From contig CAZPMT010000005.1 of assembly GCA_964587655.1 (NCBI GenBank), positions 1 through 64,000 on the forward strand: 64,000 nucleotides of DNA. The letters are read 5' to 3'. The notes beneath the pieces are model-generated. The model was not told the DNA's origin, did no database searches, and was given only the letters and a program-made list of their open reading frames with translations. Source of the DNA: CAZPMT01 sp964587655 (GTDB lineage: Bacteria; Hydrogenedentota; Hydrogenedentia; Hydrogenedentales; SLHB01). Of this stretch, positions 51,254-59,698 are shown in pieces (position 1 is the first letter of the stretch; each line of letters opens with the position of its first letter). The position numbers and the translations under genes were made by a program.

Positions 51254-51387
51254 GGCGGCGCGACTTTCTCAAGTCGAGCGTTGGTGGCCGGCTCGCCGTT
51301 GAAACCTCGGGCGAAAGGCGCCCGAGCGCTCTTGAAGAAATCCAGAGAAGAAAGACATCACGCAGAGGCGCGGAGATCGCAGAGTAG
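51250..51387 (+). pseudogene. twin-arginine leader remnant of a secreted protein
   Basis: An ATG that overlaps the preceding stop (ATGA) opens MRRRDFLKSSVGGRLAVETS, a textbook twin-arginine signal (R-R-x-F-L-K). The frame ends after 45 residues at TAG with no hydrophobic core or mature domain. The end of it overlaps a stretch at 51359-51384 (GCAGAGGCGCGGAG words) that recurs, inverted, near 59799-59826. I read it as the 5' end of a gene whose remainder was lost. Confidence 0.5.
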
Positions 51388-51446
51388 AGCCGGGTACAAT
51401 TCCGAAGATACTGGAACACGGACATGCCAGGCTTTACGGAGCGGAT

Positions 51447-52178
51447 ATGAAGAATCAGTACTTCGGAGACACAAAAGACCTGTTCAAGTATGACCTCGTC
51501 GAGTACCTTGTCCGGCGCGTGCCGGGAGTAGATCGTTTCACCTTCGTGACGATGCTCACCGAGAAGGACGATGGGACTGACGGCAACAAGCTGGACTATA
51601 GCGGGCGGCCAGGGTCGTTGAACACAGATCTCGTGGGTTACCTCCGTGAACGCGTGTCGTCGGGCAGGCGAAATGTCTCGGAGATTCGCGAGTACTACGA
51701 AGCGCGAGGCATCGGCATCGAGATCTACGGCGAGCATGAGTTCTTCACTCACGCAGCAAGAAGTGAATACTTCGGCGGTATCGACGACGCGTTGCTTGCA
51801 CACTCCGTCATCGTCCTCGATCCCGACAACGGCTTCGAGACTAAACGATCGAACAAACGGCACGTCTTGCGCAGTGAGGTCGCCGACCTTTACGAACGCA
51901 TGACCGCGGGCTCTATCCTTGCCGTTTTCCAGCATTTCAGGCGAGAGAAGCATGACCTGACGATTGAGAGAGTCTCGCGAGGACTTGAGGAAGCGTGCAG
52001 GCGCAAGCCATTGTGGATATGCGACAACGAGATCATGTTCTTTCTGCTGGACAAAGACCCCGAAGTACGCAAGGCGCTCAGATCGGCAGCGAGAGACTAT
52101 GCGCAAAAGTACCCTGGAAAGAAACGTAGTCATCAAGGAGTCAGATCATGCCTGAGCACTGGTTCTGATGGATGTTGA
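51447..52178 (+). CDS. conserved protein of unknown function (KNQYFGD type)
   Basis: A 243-residue protein I cannot assign to a function. It begins MKNQYFGDTKDLFKYDLVEY, a start seen in a group of uncharacterised bacterial proteins. It includes DGNKLDYSGRPGSLN, SVIVLDPDNGFETK and RHVLRSEVADLYERM followed by ILAVFQHFRREKH; the Asp-rich strand VLDPDNG could be a catalytic or metal site. The last 15 residues (SHQGVRSCLSTGSDGC) extend into the broken small gene at 52148, so the true C-terminus may have been altered. It lies between the two copies of the 49-residue gene, which suggests arrival or rearrangement there. Confidence 0.6.
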   Translation: MKNQYFGDTKDLFKYDLVEYLVRRVPGVDRFTFVTMLTEKDDGTDGNKLDYSGRPGSLNTDLVGYLRERVSSGRRNVSEIREYYEARGIGIEIYGEHEFFTHAARSEYFGGIDDALLAHSVIVLDPDNGFETKRSNKRHVLRSEVADLYERMTAGSILAVFQHFRREKHDLTIERVSRGLEEACRRKPLWICDNEIMFFLLDKDPEVRKALRSAARDYAQKYPGKKRSHQGVRSCLSTGSDGC

Positions 52179-52297
52179 CCATGGCGTGCGTGGTCTGGTA
52201 TTCGACCATCACCGTCTATGTCGCTGTTTGGGACGCGATCGACATCAAGGGAATGCTTGGACGCTTGTCCCCGCGTGGTGACGAGGCCAACGAATGA
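52148..52297 (+). pseudogene. second copy of the 49-residue membrane protein, interrupted by TGA
   Basis: The reading frame matches the gene at 51104: MPEHWF, then TGA at 52166-52168, then WMLTMACVVWYSTITVYVAV and DIKGMLGRLSPRG to TGA at 52295-52297. The length (150 bases) is identical and a single TGG to TGA change explains the break. AAGGAG remains in front of the ATG. Sequence similarity to the first copy appears to continue some way past the stop. No symporter precedes it now. Confidence 0.75.
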
Positions 52298-52446
52298 TGC
52301 GGCTTGGCGGGCGCTCGCTTGAGGTGCTTCGCCGTCAAGCCCGAGGATGAAGACCGCGCGCTGAGGCCGCGGCATGGGCCACACAGGCGGCGGATAATGC
52401 CATGCCTCGCTTGCACAATTTGGCGTCCATCGGTCATAATTCTTCT

Positions 52447-52647
52447 ATGAAGGTTCGAGATGTTGTTCGGATGTTGCAGGACGATGGTTGGAAACTGGTC
52501 CGTACGCGCGGCAGCCACCACCATTTCCGCCATCCCGGCAAACCCGGAACCGTCACGGTCCCCGGCAACCCGAACTTCGATTTGCATCCAAAGACCCTTG
52601 CCAGCATTCTTAGGCAGGCGGGTCTCCGCAAGGAGGAAGACACATGA
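52447..52647 (+). CDS. hicA: HicA-type mRNA interferase toxin
   Basis: A 66-residue toxin of the HicA/YcfA family with a double-stranded-RNA-binding-like fold. It has KVRDVVRMLQDDGWKLVRTRGSHHHF, where the His of GSHHHF is the catalytic residue, and the ending HPKTLASILRQAGL. It cleaves mRNA when free. The chosen ATG at 52447 begins the family core. Its TGA overlaps the hicB ATG (52644-52647). Confidence 0.92.
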   Translation: MKVRDVVRMLQDDGWKLVRTRGSHHHFRHPGKPGTVTVPGNPNFDLHPKTLASILRQAGLRKEEDT

Positions 52648-52862
52648 AATACCTCGTCATCATCGAAAAAGGCCCCAACAATCTTTCCGCTTACGTGCCC
52701 GACCTGCCAGGATGCACCAGCGCCGGAAATACAGTTGAAGACATCCTCGCGGGAATTCGGGAAGCTATCGAGGGCCACCTCGAAGTCATGCGCGAATACG
52801 GCGACCCTATCCCGGAACCTACCAGCGAATCCGTGTTCATCGACGTGCCCGTTGCGGTCTGA
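52644..52862 (+). CDS. hicB: HicB-type antitoxin
   Basis: A 72-residue antitoxin with the partial RNase-H-like fold: YLVIIEKGPNNLSAYVPDLPGCTSAGNTVEDIL and REAIEGHLEVMREYGDPIPEP. It has no added C-terminal DNA-binding helix-turn-helix, so autoregulation would depend on another part or may be absent. It overlaps hicA by ATGA, so toxin and antitoxin are coupled. Confidence 0.92.
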   Translation: MKYLVIIEKGPNNLSAYVPDLPGCTSAGNTVEDILAGIREAIEGHLEVMREYGDPIPEPTSESVFIDVPVAV

Positions 52863-52945
52863 CCGCGACCCGTCCCGTGATTCGAGAAGTAGTATCATGT
52901 CCGTTAAGGATGATTACGCGCACTGGCCGCGGGAAGGAAACGGCA

Positions 52946-53698
52946 TTGACGACGCCTTCGCCTGAACGTCCGGATAGGGTTTACTTCTTCGGCACATGCC
53001 TGATGGATGCGTTCTCGACCGACGCGGCGCTGGCGGGCATGCGGCTGATCGAGCGGGAAGGAGTCCGCGTCGTGTATCCTCCCGGCCAGACGTGCTGCGG
53101 TCAGCCGGCATACAACTCGGGGTTCCGAGAAGAGGCCAAGGCCGTGGCGGCATGCCAGGTGGCCCTGTTCCCGGAGCAGTGGCCGGTCGTCGTTCCATCC
53201 GGCTCTTGCGCCGCAACGATGAAACACCATTACCCACGCCTATTCCTCGACGATCCGCTATTGCCGCAGGTCGCGGCGTTCGCCGCGCGAGTGTTCGAAC
53301 TGACGGAATTCCTGGTCAACGTACTTCACGTGCGTCTCGAGGATCGCGGAGAACCCGTGCGGGTCACGTGGCATTCATCGTGCCGCGCCGCGCGCGAATT
53401 GGGTATCCGCGACGAACCCAAGATGCTCCTCCGGCAGTTGCGGAATGTGCAACTGATTGAACTTCAGCACGAGACTGAGTGCTGCGGGTTCGGCGGCGCG
53501 TTCGCGGTTAAGCAGCCGGAGGTATCCGCGACTATCGTTGAGGACAAGGTCAACGACATCTGCGCCGCAGGCGCGGAATACGTTCTGGCGCTGGATACCG
53601 GGTGTCTTCTCAATATCGGTGGCACCTTGCAGTTCAGAAACAGGCCTGTCATTGCGAAGCACATCGCCGAGTTTCTGTGGGAACGAGTACGTGATTAG
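52946..53698 (+). CDS. lutA: lactate utilization protein LutA, Fe-S/CCG domain protein
   Basis: A protein of about 250 residues when started at TTG 52946 (AAGGA eight bases upstream), close to the family length; an ATG at 52910 is the alternative. It has two Cys-rich CCG domains: QTCCGQPAYNSGFREEA and HETECCGFGGAFAVKQPEVS, as in LutA/YkgE and heterodisulfide reductase subunits. With LutB and LutC it oxidises L-lactate to pyruvate. The stop overlaps the lutB start by eight bases. Confidence 0.88.
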   Translation: MTTPSPERPDRVYFFGTCLMDAFSTDAALAGMRLIEREGVRVVYPPGQTCCGQPAYNSGFREEAKAVAACQVALFPEQWPVVVPSGSCAATMKHHYPRLFLDDPLLPQVAAFAARVFELTEFLVNVLHVRLEDRGEPVRVTWHSSCRAARELGIRDEPKMLLRQLRNVQLIELQHETECCGFGGAFAVKQPEVSATIVEDKVNDICAAGAEYVLALDTGCLLNIGGTLQFRNRPVIAKHIAEFLWERVRD

Positions 53699-55121
53699 TC
53701 GCCAATCCACTTTCAGATCGCGAGCGGCGGAGGCGCTGCAGGATCAATCGCTGCGATCCAATGTCCGCATCGCGACGACGAAGTTCTCGGCGGCCCGCGA
53801 GTCGGTCTTTCCGGACGCCGCCGAGTTTGATGTCCTTCGATCCACAGCCCACGCCATACGCGCAAGGTCGCTGGCATTGCTGCCGGAACTCCTGGAACGG
53901 TTGGAGAAGCGCTGCCGGGAAAACGGGATCGAAGTCCATTGGGCGGAAACGCCCGCCGAGGCCAATGGCATCGTGCTGGACATTCTCCGTCAACGTCAGG
54001 CCAAGCGGGTAGTCAAAGGCAAATCGATGGTTTCCGAAGAGATCGGACTCAACGATTTCCTGGAGCAACACGGAATCGAGGCAACGGAAACCGACCTTGG
54101 CGAGTTCATCGTGCAGTTGGCCCACGAGCGCCCATCTCACATTATCGTTCCCGCCATACACAAGAACCGTCACCAAATAGGGCGGCTCTTCCAGGAGAAA
54201 CTGCCGGGCGTCGGGTATACCGACGTGCCCGAGGAGCTTACCGCAATCGCGCGGACCATTCTGCGGCAGAAGTTCCTTGACGCCGACGCGGGGATTTCGG
54301 GCGTGAACTTTGCCGTTGCCGAGACCGGCACTATCTGCCTGGTCGAAAACGAAGGCAACGGACGCATGTGCACCACAGTGCCGCCGGTCCATATCGCCAT
54401 CATGGGCATCGAACGGGTCGTCGAAAAACTGGAGGACGTCCCTGTCCTGCTCGATCTCCTCACGCGCTCGTGCACCGGACAGATCATGTCAACGTACTTC
54501 AACATGATCAGTTCGCCCCGGAGGCCCGGCGAAAAGGACGGCCCGAACGAAGTGCATCTGATTCTGCTGGACAACGGCAGGTCGCGCATCTATCAAGACG
54601 CCGAACTCCGCCAAATCCTGCTGTGCATTCGATGCAGCGCGTGCCTGAACCACTGCCCGGTCTACACCCGCGTGGGCGGACACGTCTATGGGCAGATCTA
54701 CGTCGGGCCGATGGGCATAGCTCTGGCGCCTCAAATCGAGGGATTGCAAAATGCAGGCGACGTGACCGCCGCGTGCACCTTATGCGGCGCGTGTTCGTCG
54801 GTGTGTCCCGTGAAGGTTCCTATTTCCGACATCGTGTTGCGTCTCCGATACGAAGCCGTCAACTCCGCGCCGGATTCGCCCGTCCTCGGGCATGGAACCG
54901 AGAAGAGTGCGGGCAAGCGCATTGGCTGGCGATTGTGGCAGACAGTTGTCACCTCGTCGGCACTATACCGTGCGGCCCTGAAGACCGCGGGCCTCGCCGC
55001 CGCGCTGATACCCGTCAACTGGATGCCCTTCGTGAAGGAATGGGCGCGAACTCGCACGATTCCGAGGTTTGCGAAGAAGTCGCTCCACGAACGCATTAGG
55101 CAAGAGGAACCACATGAGTAG
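53691..55121 (+). CDS. lutB: lactate utilization protein LutB, LUD plus ferredoxin domain
   Basis: The GTG start at 53691 gives 476 residues. The N-terminal LUD domain includes RQAKRVVKGKSMVSEEIGLNDFLEQHG and VAETGTICLVENEGNGRM. The C-terminal ferredoxin domain has two [4Fe-4S] motifs, CIRCSACLNHCPVY (about residue 312) and CTLCGACSSVCPVKVP (about 363). It would shuttle electrons from lactate in the LutABC complex. It overlaps lutA and lutC by eight bases on each side. Confidence 0.93.
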   Translation: MISRQSTFRSRAAEALQDQSLRSNVRIATTKFSAARESVFPDAAEFDVLRSTAHAIRARSLALLPELLERLEKRCRENGIEVHWAETPAEANGIVLDILRQRQAKRVVKGKSMVSEEIGLNDFLEQHGIEATETDLGEFIVQLAHERPSHIIVPAIHKNRHQIGRLFQEKLPGVGYTDVPEELTAIARTILRQKFLDADAGISGVNFAVAETGTICLVENEGNGRMCTTVPPVHIAIMGIERVVEKLEDVPVLLDLLTRSCTGQIMSTYFNMISSPRRPGEKDGPNEVHLILLDNGRSRIYQDAELRQILLCIRCSACLNHCPVYTRVGGHVYGQIYVGPMGIALAPQIEGLQNAGDVTAACTLCGACSSVCPVKVPISDIVLRLRYEAVNSAPDSPVLGHGTEKSAGKRIGWRLWQTVVTSSALYRAALKTAGLAAALIPVNWMPFVKEWARTRTIPRFAKKSLHERIRQEEPHE

Positions 55122-55830
55122 TTCTGCACGACATAACATGCTCTCGCGGCTCAATTCCGCAAGGCTCGCGCGGAAGCCTTGCGAGAACGTGCCGTCGAAC
55201 GATCTCGGCGCTGCCAGGCCGCCGCGGGAACGGATACAGCGCTTTCGTGACCTGATGGAAGCGGCGGGCACGGTCGTGTGTGTGGCTCGCGTCGAATCCT
55301 GGACCGACGATTTGTGGCCCATCCTTGCGGAGAGAAAAGTTGAGACGCTGTTATACAGTCCCGGCACGAAACTGGGCCAGGACATCGAGCGCACGATAAC
55401 ACCGGCCTCGCGAGAGCGTAACACCGCGCTGCCCCGGCTCGTACCTTACACTTCGGCCATCGAAGACTGTCGCGACGCGGTATTCACAGCCGGCGCGTCC
55501 ATAACCACGGCACACGCGGGCATCGCGCAAAACGGGAGCCTCGTGATTTGGCCGACACCCGAAGAGCCGCGCCTGATGTCACTCGTCACTCCACTTCACA
55601 TCGCCGTGCTGTGCGCTGACAAAATCCGCGACACGCTCGGCGACCTCATGGATGCGGAGAACTGGAAGGACCACATGCCTACGAACCTGTTGCTGATTTC
55701 CGGACCGTCGAAGACCGCCGACATCGAGGTCACTCTCGTGTATGGAGTTCACGGCCCGAAGTCCCTCATCGTTATGCTTCTTGAACAGTCCGAGTCGCCT
55801 GAAAAACTGAAATGGAAACGCTGGGATTGA
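55114..55830 (+). CDS. lutC: lactate utilization protein LutC, LUD-domain protein
   Basis: A 238-residue LUD-domain protein, the third part of the lactate oxidation complex. It has the family segments ERIQRFRDLMEAAGTVVCVA and SAIEDCRDAVFTAGASITTA-like, HAGIAQNGSLVIWPTPEEPRLMSLVTP and ISGPSKTADIEVTLVYGVHGP. The ATG at 55114 has AGAGGA six bases upstream and overlaps the lutB stop. No lactate permease is directly adjacent; the SSS symporter at 49617 lies 3 kb upstream across hicAB. Confidence 0.9.
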   Translation: MSSSARHNMLSRLNSARLARKPCENVPSNDLGAARPPRERIQRFRDLMEAAGTVVCVARVESWTDDLWPILAERKVETLLYSPGTKLGQDIERTITPASRERNTALPRLVPYTSAIEDCRDAVFTAGASITTAHAGIAQNGSLVIWPTPEEPRLMSLVTPLHIAVLCADKIRDTLGDLMDAENWKDHMPTNLLLISGPSKTADIEVTLVYGVHGPKSLIVMLLEQSESPEKLKWKRWD

Positions 55831-55960
55831 AGATCTCCGGGGCGTGTGGCACAATGTGACATGGATGAGTTCAGCGTCATCGGCGAGCAGAGCTGCATTG
55901 ATATGAGGCGCACGGCATGGGCCGGCGTGAAATAAAACGAAAGCGATACTTGGACTGATT

Positions 55961-56197
55961 ATGAACACGTCGCGACAAGCTGCTCCACGATTCGTCGTCT
56001 GCGTCGACAACACGGGCTACCCCGCCTCGCTTGAACGGCACAAGATATACAGAGTAGTGCCCGACGATAAGGCGGAGGCAGACGGAGACATCAGGGTCGT
56101 GGACGAAAGCGAAGAGGACTACCTTTACTCTCAGAAACGCTTCGTTCCGATCAGAGTCCCCGTAGCAGTCCGGGAATCCCTTGCCCAGATCCACTAA
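55961..56197 (+). CDS. conserved short protein of unknown function
   Basis: A 78-residue protein without a named family. The layout RFVVCVDNTGYPASLERHKI, YRVVPDDKAEADGDIRVVDE and SEEDYLYSQKRFVPIRVP recalls small SH3-like proteins found in many bacteria, where a short beta-barrel carries a DESGEDYLY-like motif. It stands alone, about 130 bases after lutC, with no strong ribosome binding site. Confidence 0.65.
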   Translation: MNTSRQAAPRFVVCVDNTGYPASLERHKIYRVVPDDKAEADGDIRVVDESEEDYLYSQKRFVPIRVPVAVRESLAQIH

Positions 56198-56341
56198 TCC
56201 TCGGCCTGGAACGGATTGAAGTCTTAGGGCGTGTACGAAAGATTCGTGGAGCAGGCTGTCAGCCTGCTTGGCCAGGATGCCTTCCGAGGTCACGTCCGGC
56301 TCATCCGGTTGGATGTGCCGCCTAATCACGGAGTCCCTGCT

Positions 56342-56578
56342 CAGCCTGCACAGTTGCAAGCCGACATACTTCGGTTTACCCCTTGTCTCCCGCCTGCGTG
56401 GCAAGCGTTTGAGATCAACTACCGCTACCGCGAGACCTTCTACCACATCACCGTCCGCAACGCGGGCCGCGGAAAATCCGTCAACCGAGTAGTGTTAAAC
56501 GGGGCAGAACAGCCCGACAAGACGCTCCATCTCGTTGACGACCGCAATGAGCATGACATCGAAGTGGATGTTGATTGA
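56342..56578 (+). pseudogene. C-terminal remnant of a GH94-type phosphorylase/glucan synthase
   Basis: The frame reads LRFTPCLPPAWQAFEINYRY and RETFYHITVRNAGRGKSVNR, ending with LVDDRNEHDIEVDVD. This matches the very C-terminus of GH94 enzymes (cellobiose phosphorylase and cyclic beta-1,2-glucan synthase). Everything upstream of about 56340 is absent. The 3' end, with 26 bases across the stop codon, recurs 3.5 kb away at 60068-60093. A hairpin (GCAGGCT/AGCCTGC) sits at 56251-56267. Confidence 0.7.
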
Positions 56579-56764
56579 AGACCGTGCCTGGGTTGGCGGG
56601 TGCGGAAAAGGCGCGACTCGGGGACAAGGAGCAGGCAGACATGGCCCTGTCCCTGCTAAAACTGGACTTGGGCGACCTGGACCGGCAACGCGAGGACGCC
56701 TACGAGGAACACAAGCTCCTCAATCGGGATATCTTGTGCGCGAAGGTCGAATTGGATTGTCCGC

Positions 56765-59698
56765 TCAGTGCGCTCTTCTTAGCATCATCACCACACTGAG
56801 AAGAGCAAGCAGCATGACCATCGCCGCAATTCCTGGAAACCCAACGGCAGGAGTGGCCTCGTTTACCGTGACGACTGCCTGGAACTGGGCTGGACTCTTG
56901 CTGCCGTCGTCATACGAGCATGTGTAGGTGCCCTAGTCCGCGACTTGAGCGTCGCTTATCCTCAGCGCCCTTTCAAAGACACCGCTAATGCGTCCGTTAA
57001 GTTCCAGTGACTCTTCGCCCTTGGACCAATCGTATGTTGATGTAGACGAAACCGGACAAGGCACGGCCAAACATAGATCTGCGCCTCTCGAGCAGGTGAT
57101 GTCTTCCGACACACAGCCGTCGACCGGCTCGCATGGAAGGGGGGATCCCTGGGAAATCCATACGTCATTGAAAACCGCGCCGACCCATGGCGCACCTCCA
57201 AGCAGCCATAGATTGCCGTTTAGAACAACAGAAGTGTGGGCATATCGGGGACTCCATCCTGCAGCACTCGTCGCACACGTCCATGACGCCCCATCCGAGG
57301 AACGCCAAACATCATTTGTGTAAAGCCCGTCGATTCCACCGCCCAGAACCCACATGTCGCCGCCCCAAACTGCACATGAATGAAACGATCGAGCACTCCA
57401 AGCGGCAGCGTTTGTCGCTTCCGTCCAGATTACGCCATCCTCCGAATACCAAACATCGTTCTTACAGGTAAAATACCCGTCATCGCCGCCAATAACCCAG
57501 ATTCGCCCGGCATAAGACACCGCCGCATGAGCCCAACGCGGCGTCCATCCCGTGGAACTGGTAACGAGGTTCCAGTGCACGCCGTCTTCGGAATTCCATA
57601 CATCATTGAACAACAGAGAAGGTGGATTCCGGTCGGCTCCGCCCATTATCCAAATTTTGCCGTTGTGGGCTACAGCGGGAAAGGCACAACGTGCAACCCA
57701 AGGTGCTGCACTGGTCGTCTGCGTCCACTGAGTTCCATCATCGGAACTCCAAACGTCATTCGTCGATACTCCATACCAACCCCTGGTTCCCGCTATCAAC
57801 CACATTCTTCCCGCATGACTCGCAGCGCCACTCATGGTACGCGGCGTCCACTGCGCGGTTGCAGTGGCCAAATTCCAGGTTGCGCCATCTTGTGACCACC
57901 ATACGGATTGGTCGTTTTCATTTTCCCTGCCCGCAAATAGCCAGACCTTATCATTGAGAACGACAGAACAATGATGATGCCGCGCCGGCCAAGCCGCACT
58001 CGCGGTTGCATCGCTCCAAGTTGTTCCCAATTGGGCGTTTGCCTCCACGCATACCGCACACACAACCAGCGTCAGCACCGTCAGGACACGTTTCGTGCAG
58101 ATCACCCCTCCGATAAATGTGAGCAGCACGACCATCGCCACAATTCCTGGAAACCCAACGGCAGGAGTCGCCGCATTTACGGTGACGACTGCCTGGAACT
58201 GGGCTGGACTCTTGCTGCCGTCGTCATACGAGCATGTGTAGGTGCCCGAGTCCGCGGCTTGGGCGTCGCTTATCCTCAGCGCCCTTTCAAAGACACCGCT
58301 GATGCGTCCGTTAGGTTCCAGTGACTCTTCGCCCTTGGACCAATCATACGTCGACGCGGGTGAAACCGGACACGGCACGGCCAAACATAGGTCTTCGCCT
58401 CTGGAGCAACTAATGTCTCCCGACGCGCACCCATCCACCGGCTCGCATGCTGGGGGCGAGCCAAACTCATTGGCGCCCATGTCATACGTCAAACCAGGAC
58501 CGCCAACACCCGGCACGTCAACCGGCCTTGGGTTGCCCGCAAAGTCTGTGGAGGGTGCACCTGAAGCCGTCCCGGTGTCGATGCAAGGAGAAGCTGCTTG
58601 AAGGCGAAAATCGTTACTCGCGGGAGACATTAGAAGAGGATCCGCCTCCGTGTTTCCTTGTCCAGGGAATCCTCCTTCTACACTGGAAAATGTCACGGTG
58701 ACAGGTCCTTCGATTTCCACCGGCGAGTCATGCCACAAGATACAGTTGACGACCGTCTGTGGGCTGTTTAGATCTGACCCGATCGCACCGCCTACGCTTA
58801 CGGCTGTGTTTGCATAGAACGTGCAGTTAGCGACAAAACAGGAGGAGTTCTCAGCACAACCAAGTCCTCCGGTGAAGTAGGCCGAGTTGCCGGCAAAAAT
58901 GCAATTCGTGACCGTTGATTGCGATGCGGTGGCATTCACAAGGCCTCCACCAGCACTATCCGCGGCATTGTTCATGAACAGGCACCGCGTTATCAGGACC
59001 GAGGAGCTGTCGTTGCGTATGCCTGCACCGGACTCCGTCGCTCTGTTTGCGTCAAAAATGCAGTCCGAAATCACCACGGATTGTGGACAGCCCCAATTCT
59101 GAACGCCGCCGCCGCCAAACGCTGTATTGTCGACATTATTCGAAAATGTGCACTTGCTAACTTCCAGCGTCGCTGCGTTTTCGTTGCGCATCCCGGCTCC
59201 CCCGCCCAAGTAGTCACCTGCCGTGTTGCTCGAGAACAAACAATTGGCAACAACCGATCCTATCACGCTGAGGTTGTACATCCCACCACCCCGAGGGGCG
59301 GCGCCTCGTAATACCGAGAATCCGTCTAGCGCGGTATTGCTTGCACCGTTTACACAACGCCGTGCGTTTTCGCCGTCAATGGCTGTAACGTGATTTAGCC
59401 AGTCGCGTTGATTACGTACTGTCTCGACCCCAGAAAAGCCTCCATAGAGAGGAACGTAGTTCTTCATGACAACAACAGGATCGTCGACTGCGGTATAGGC
59501 GCCATCAGCCACCCAGACCTCATCATTGGCGGCAGCCGCGTTGATGGCCGGCTGAATCTCCTTGTACGCCGTGGCCCAGGACTGCCCGTTCTCTGTCCCG
59601 GACAAGTTGTCCTTGTCCACGTACCAGACCGTAGCAAACACCTGCTCGCACAACAGAACGCCGACAAATGCCAACAGAAGCAAATTGCGACCATTCAT
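56765..59698 (-). pseudogene. beta-helix / Ig / kelch surface protein, two fused units, TAG near the 3' end
   Basis: From the ATG at 59698 (GGAG about eight bases upstream) a signal peptide (NLLLLAFVGVLLCEQVFA) leads into a parallel beta-helix (polymorphic-outer-membrane style, repeated CTFSNN / CIFDAN / CLFMNN / CIFAGN rungs, about residues 110-340). An Ig-like domain (EPVDGCASGDISCSRGEDLC) and the anchor-like PAVGFPGIVAMVVLLTFIGG follow. Then a second signal-like segment (RVLTVLTLVVCAVCVEANA) opens a six-unit kelch propeller (WTPRWAHAAVSYAGRIWVIGG-type repeats), and a near copy of the Ig domain. The frame is cut by TAG at 56933-56935 where the first copy has Ser (TCG). Reading on in frame gives 55 more residues, a second GFPGI-hydrophobic-RR anchor, and a stop at 56765. 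Apparently two secreted genes were joined and the last domain then broken. Confidence 0.75.
58125..58452. repeat. duplicated Ig-domain/anchor segment (first copy; second at about 56806-57137)
   Basis: The segments at about 58125-58452 and 56806-57137 are nearly identical at base level over roughly 330 bases and encode the Ig-like domain with the GFPG anchor start. The similarity is strong enough to suggest recent duplication or gene conversion. The later copy carries the TAG. Confidence 0.75.

Noticed and set aside
52166..52168. TGA in the second small gene as selenocysteine or recoded Trp
   Set aside because: The normal copy has a Trp codon in the aligned region, other genes in the window use TGA as stop, and no SECIS-like hairpin is evident; a nonsense mutation is simpler.
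56575..56799. 74-codon plus-strand frame beginning at TTG after the GH94 tail
   Set aside because: It starts within the duplicated 26-base junction, has no ribosome binding site or known domain, and overlaps the 3' end of the surface gene.
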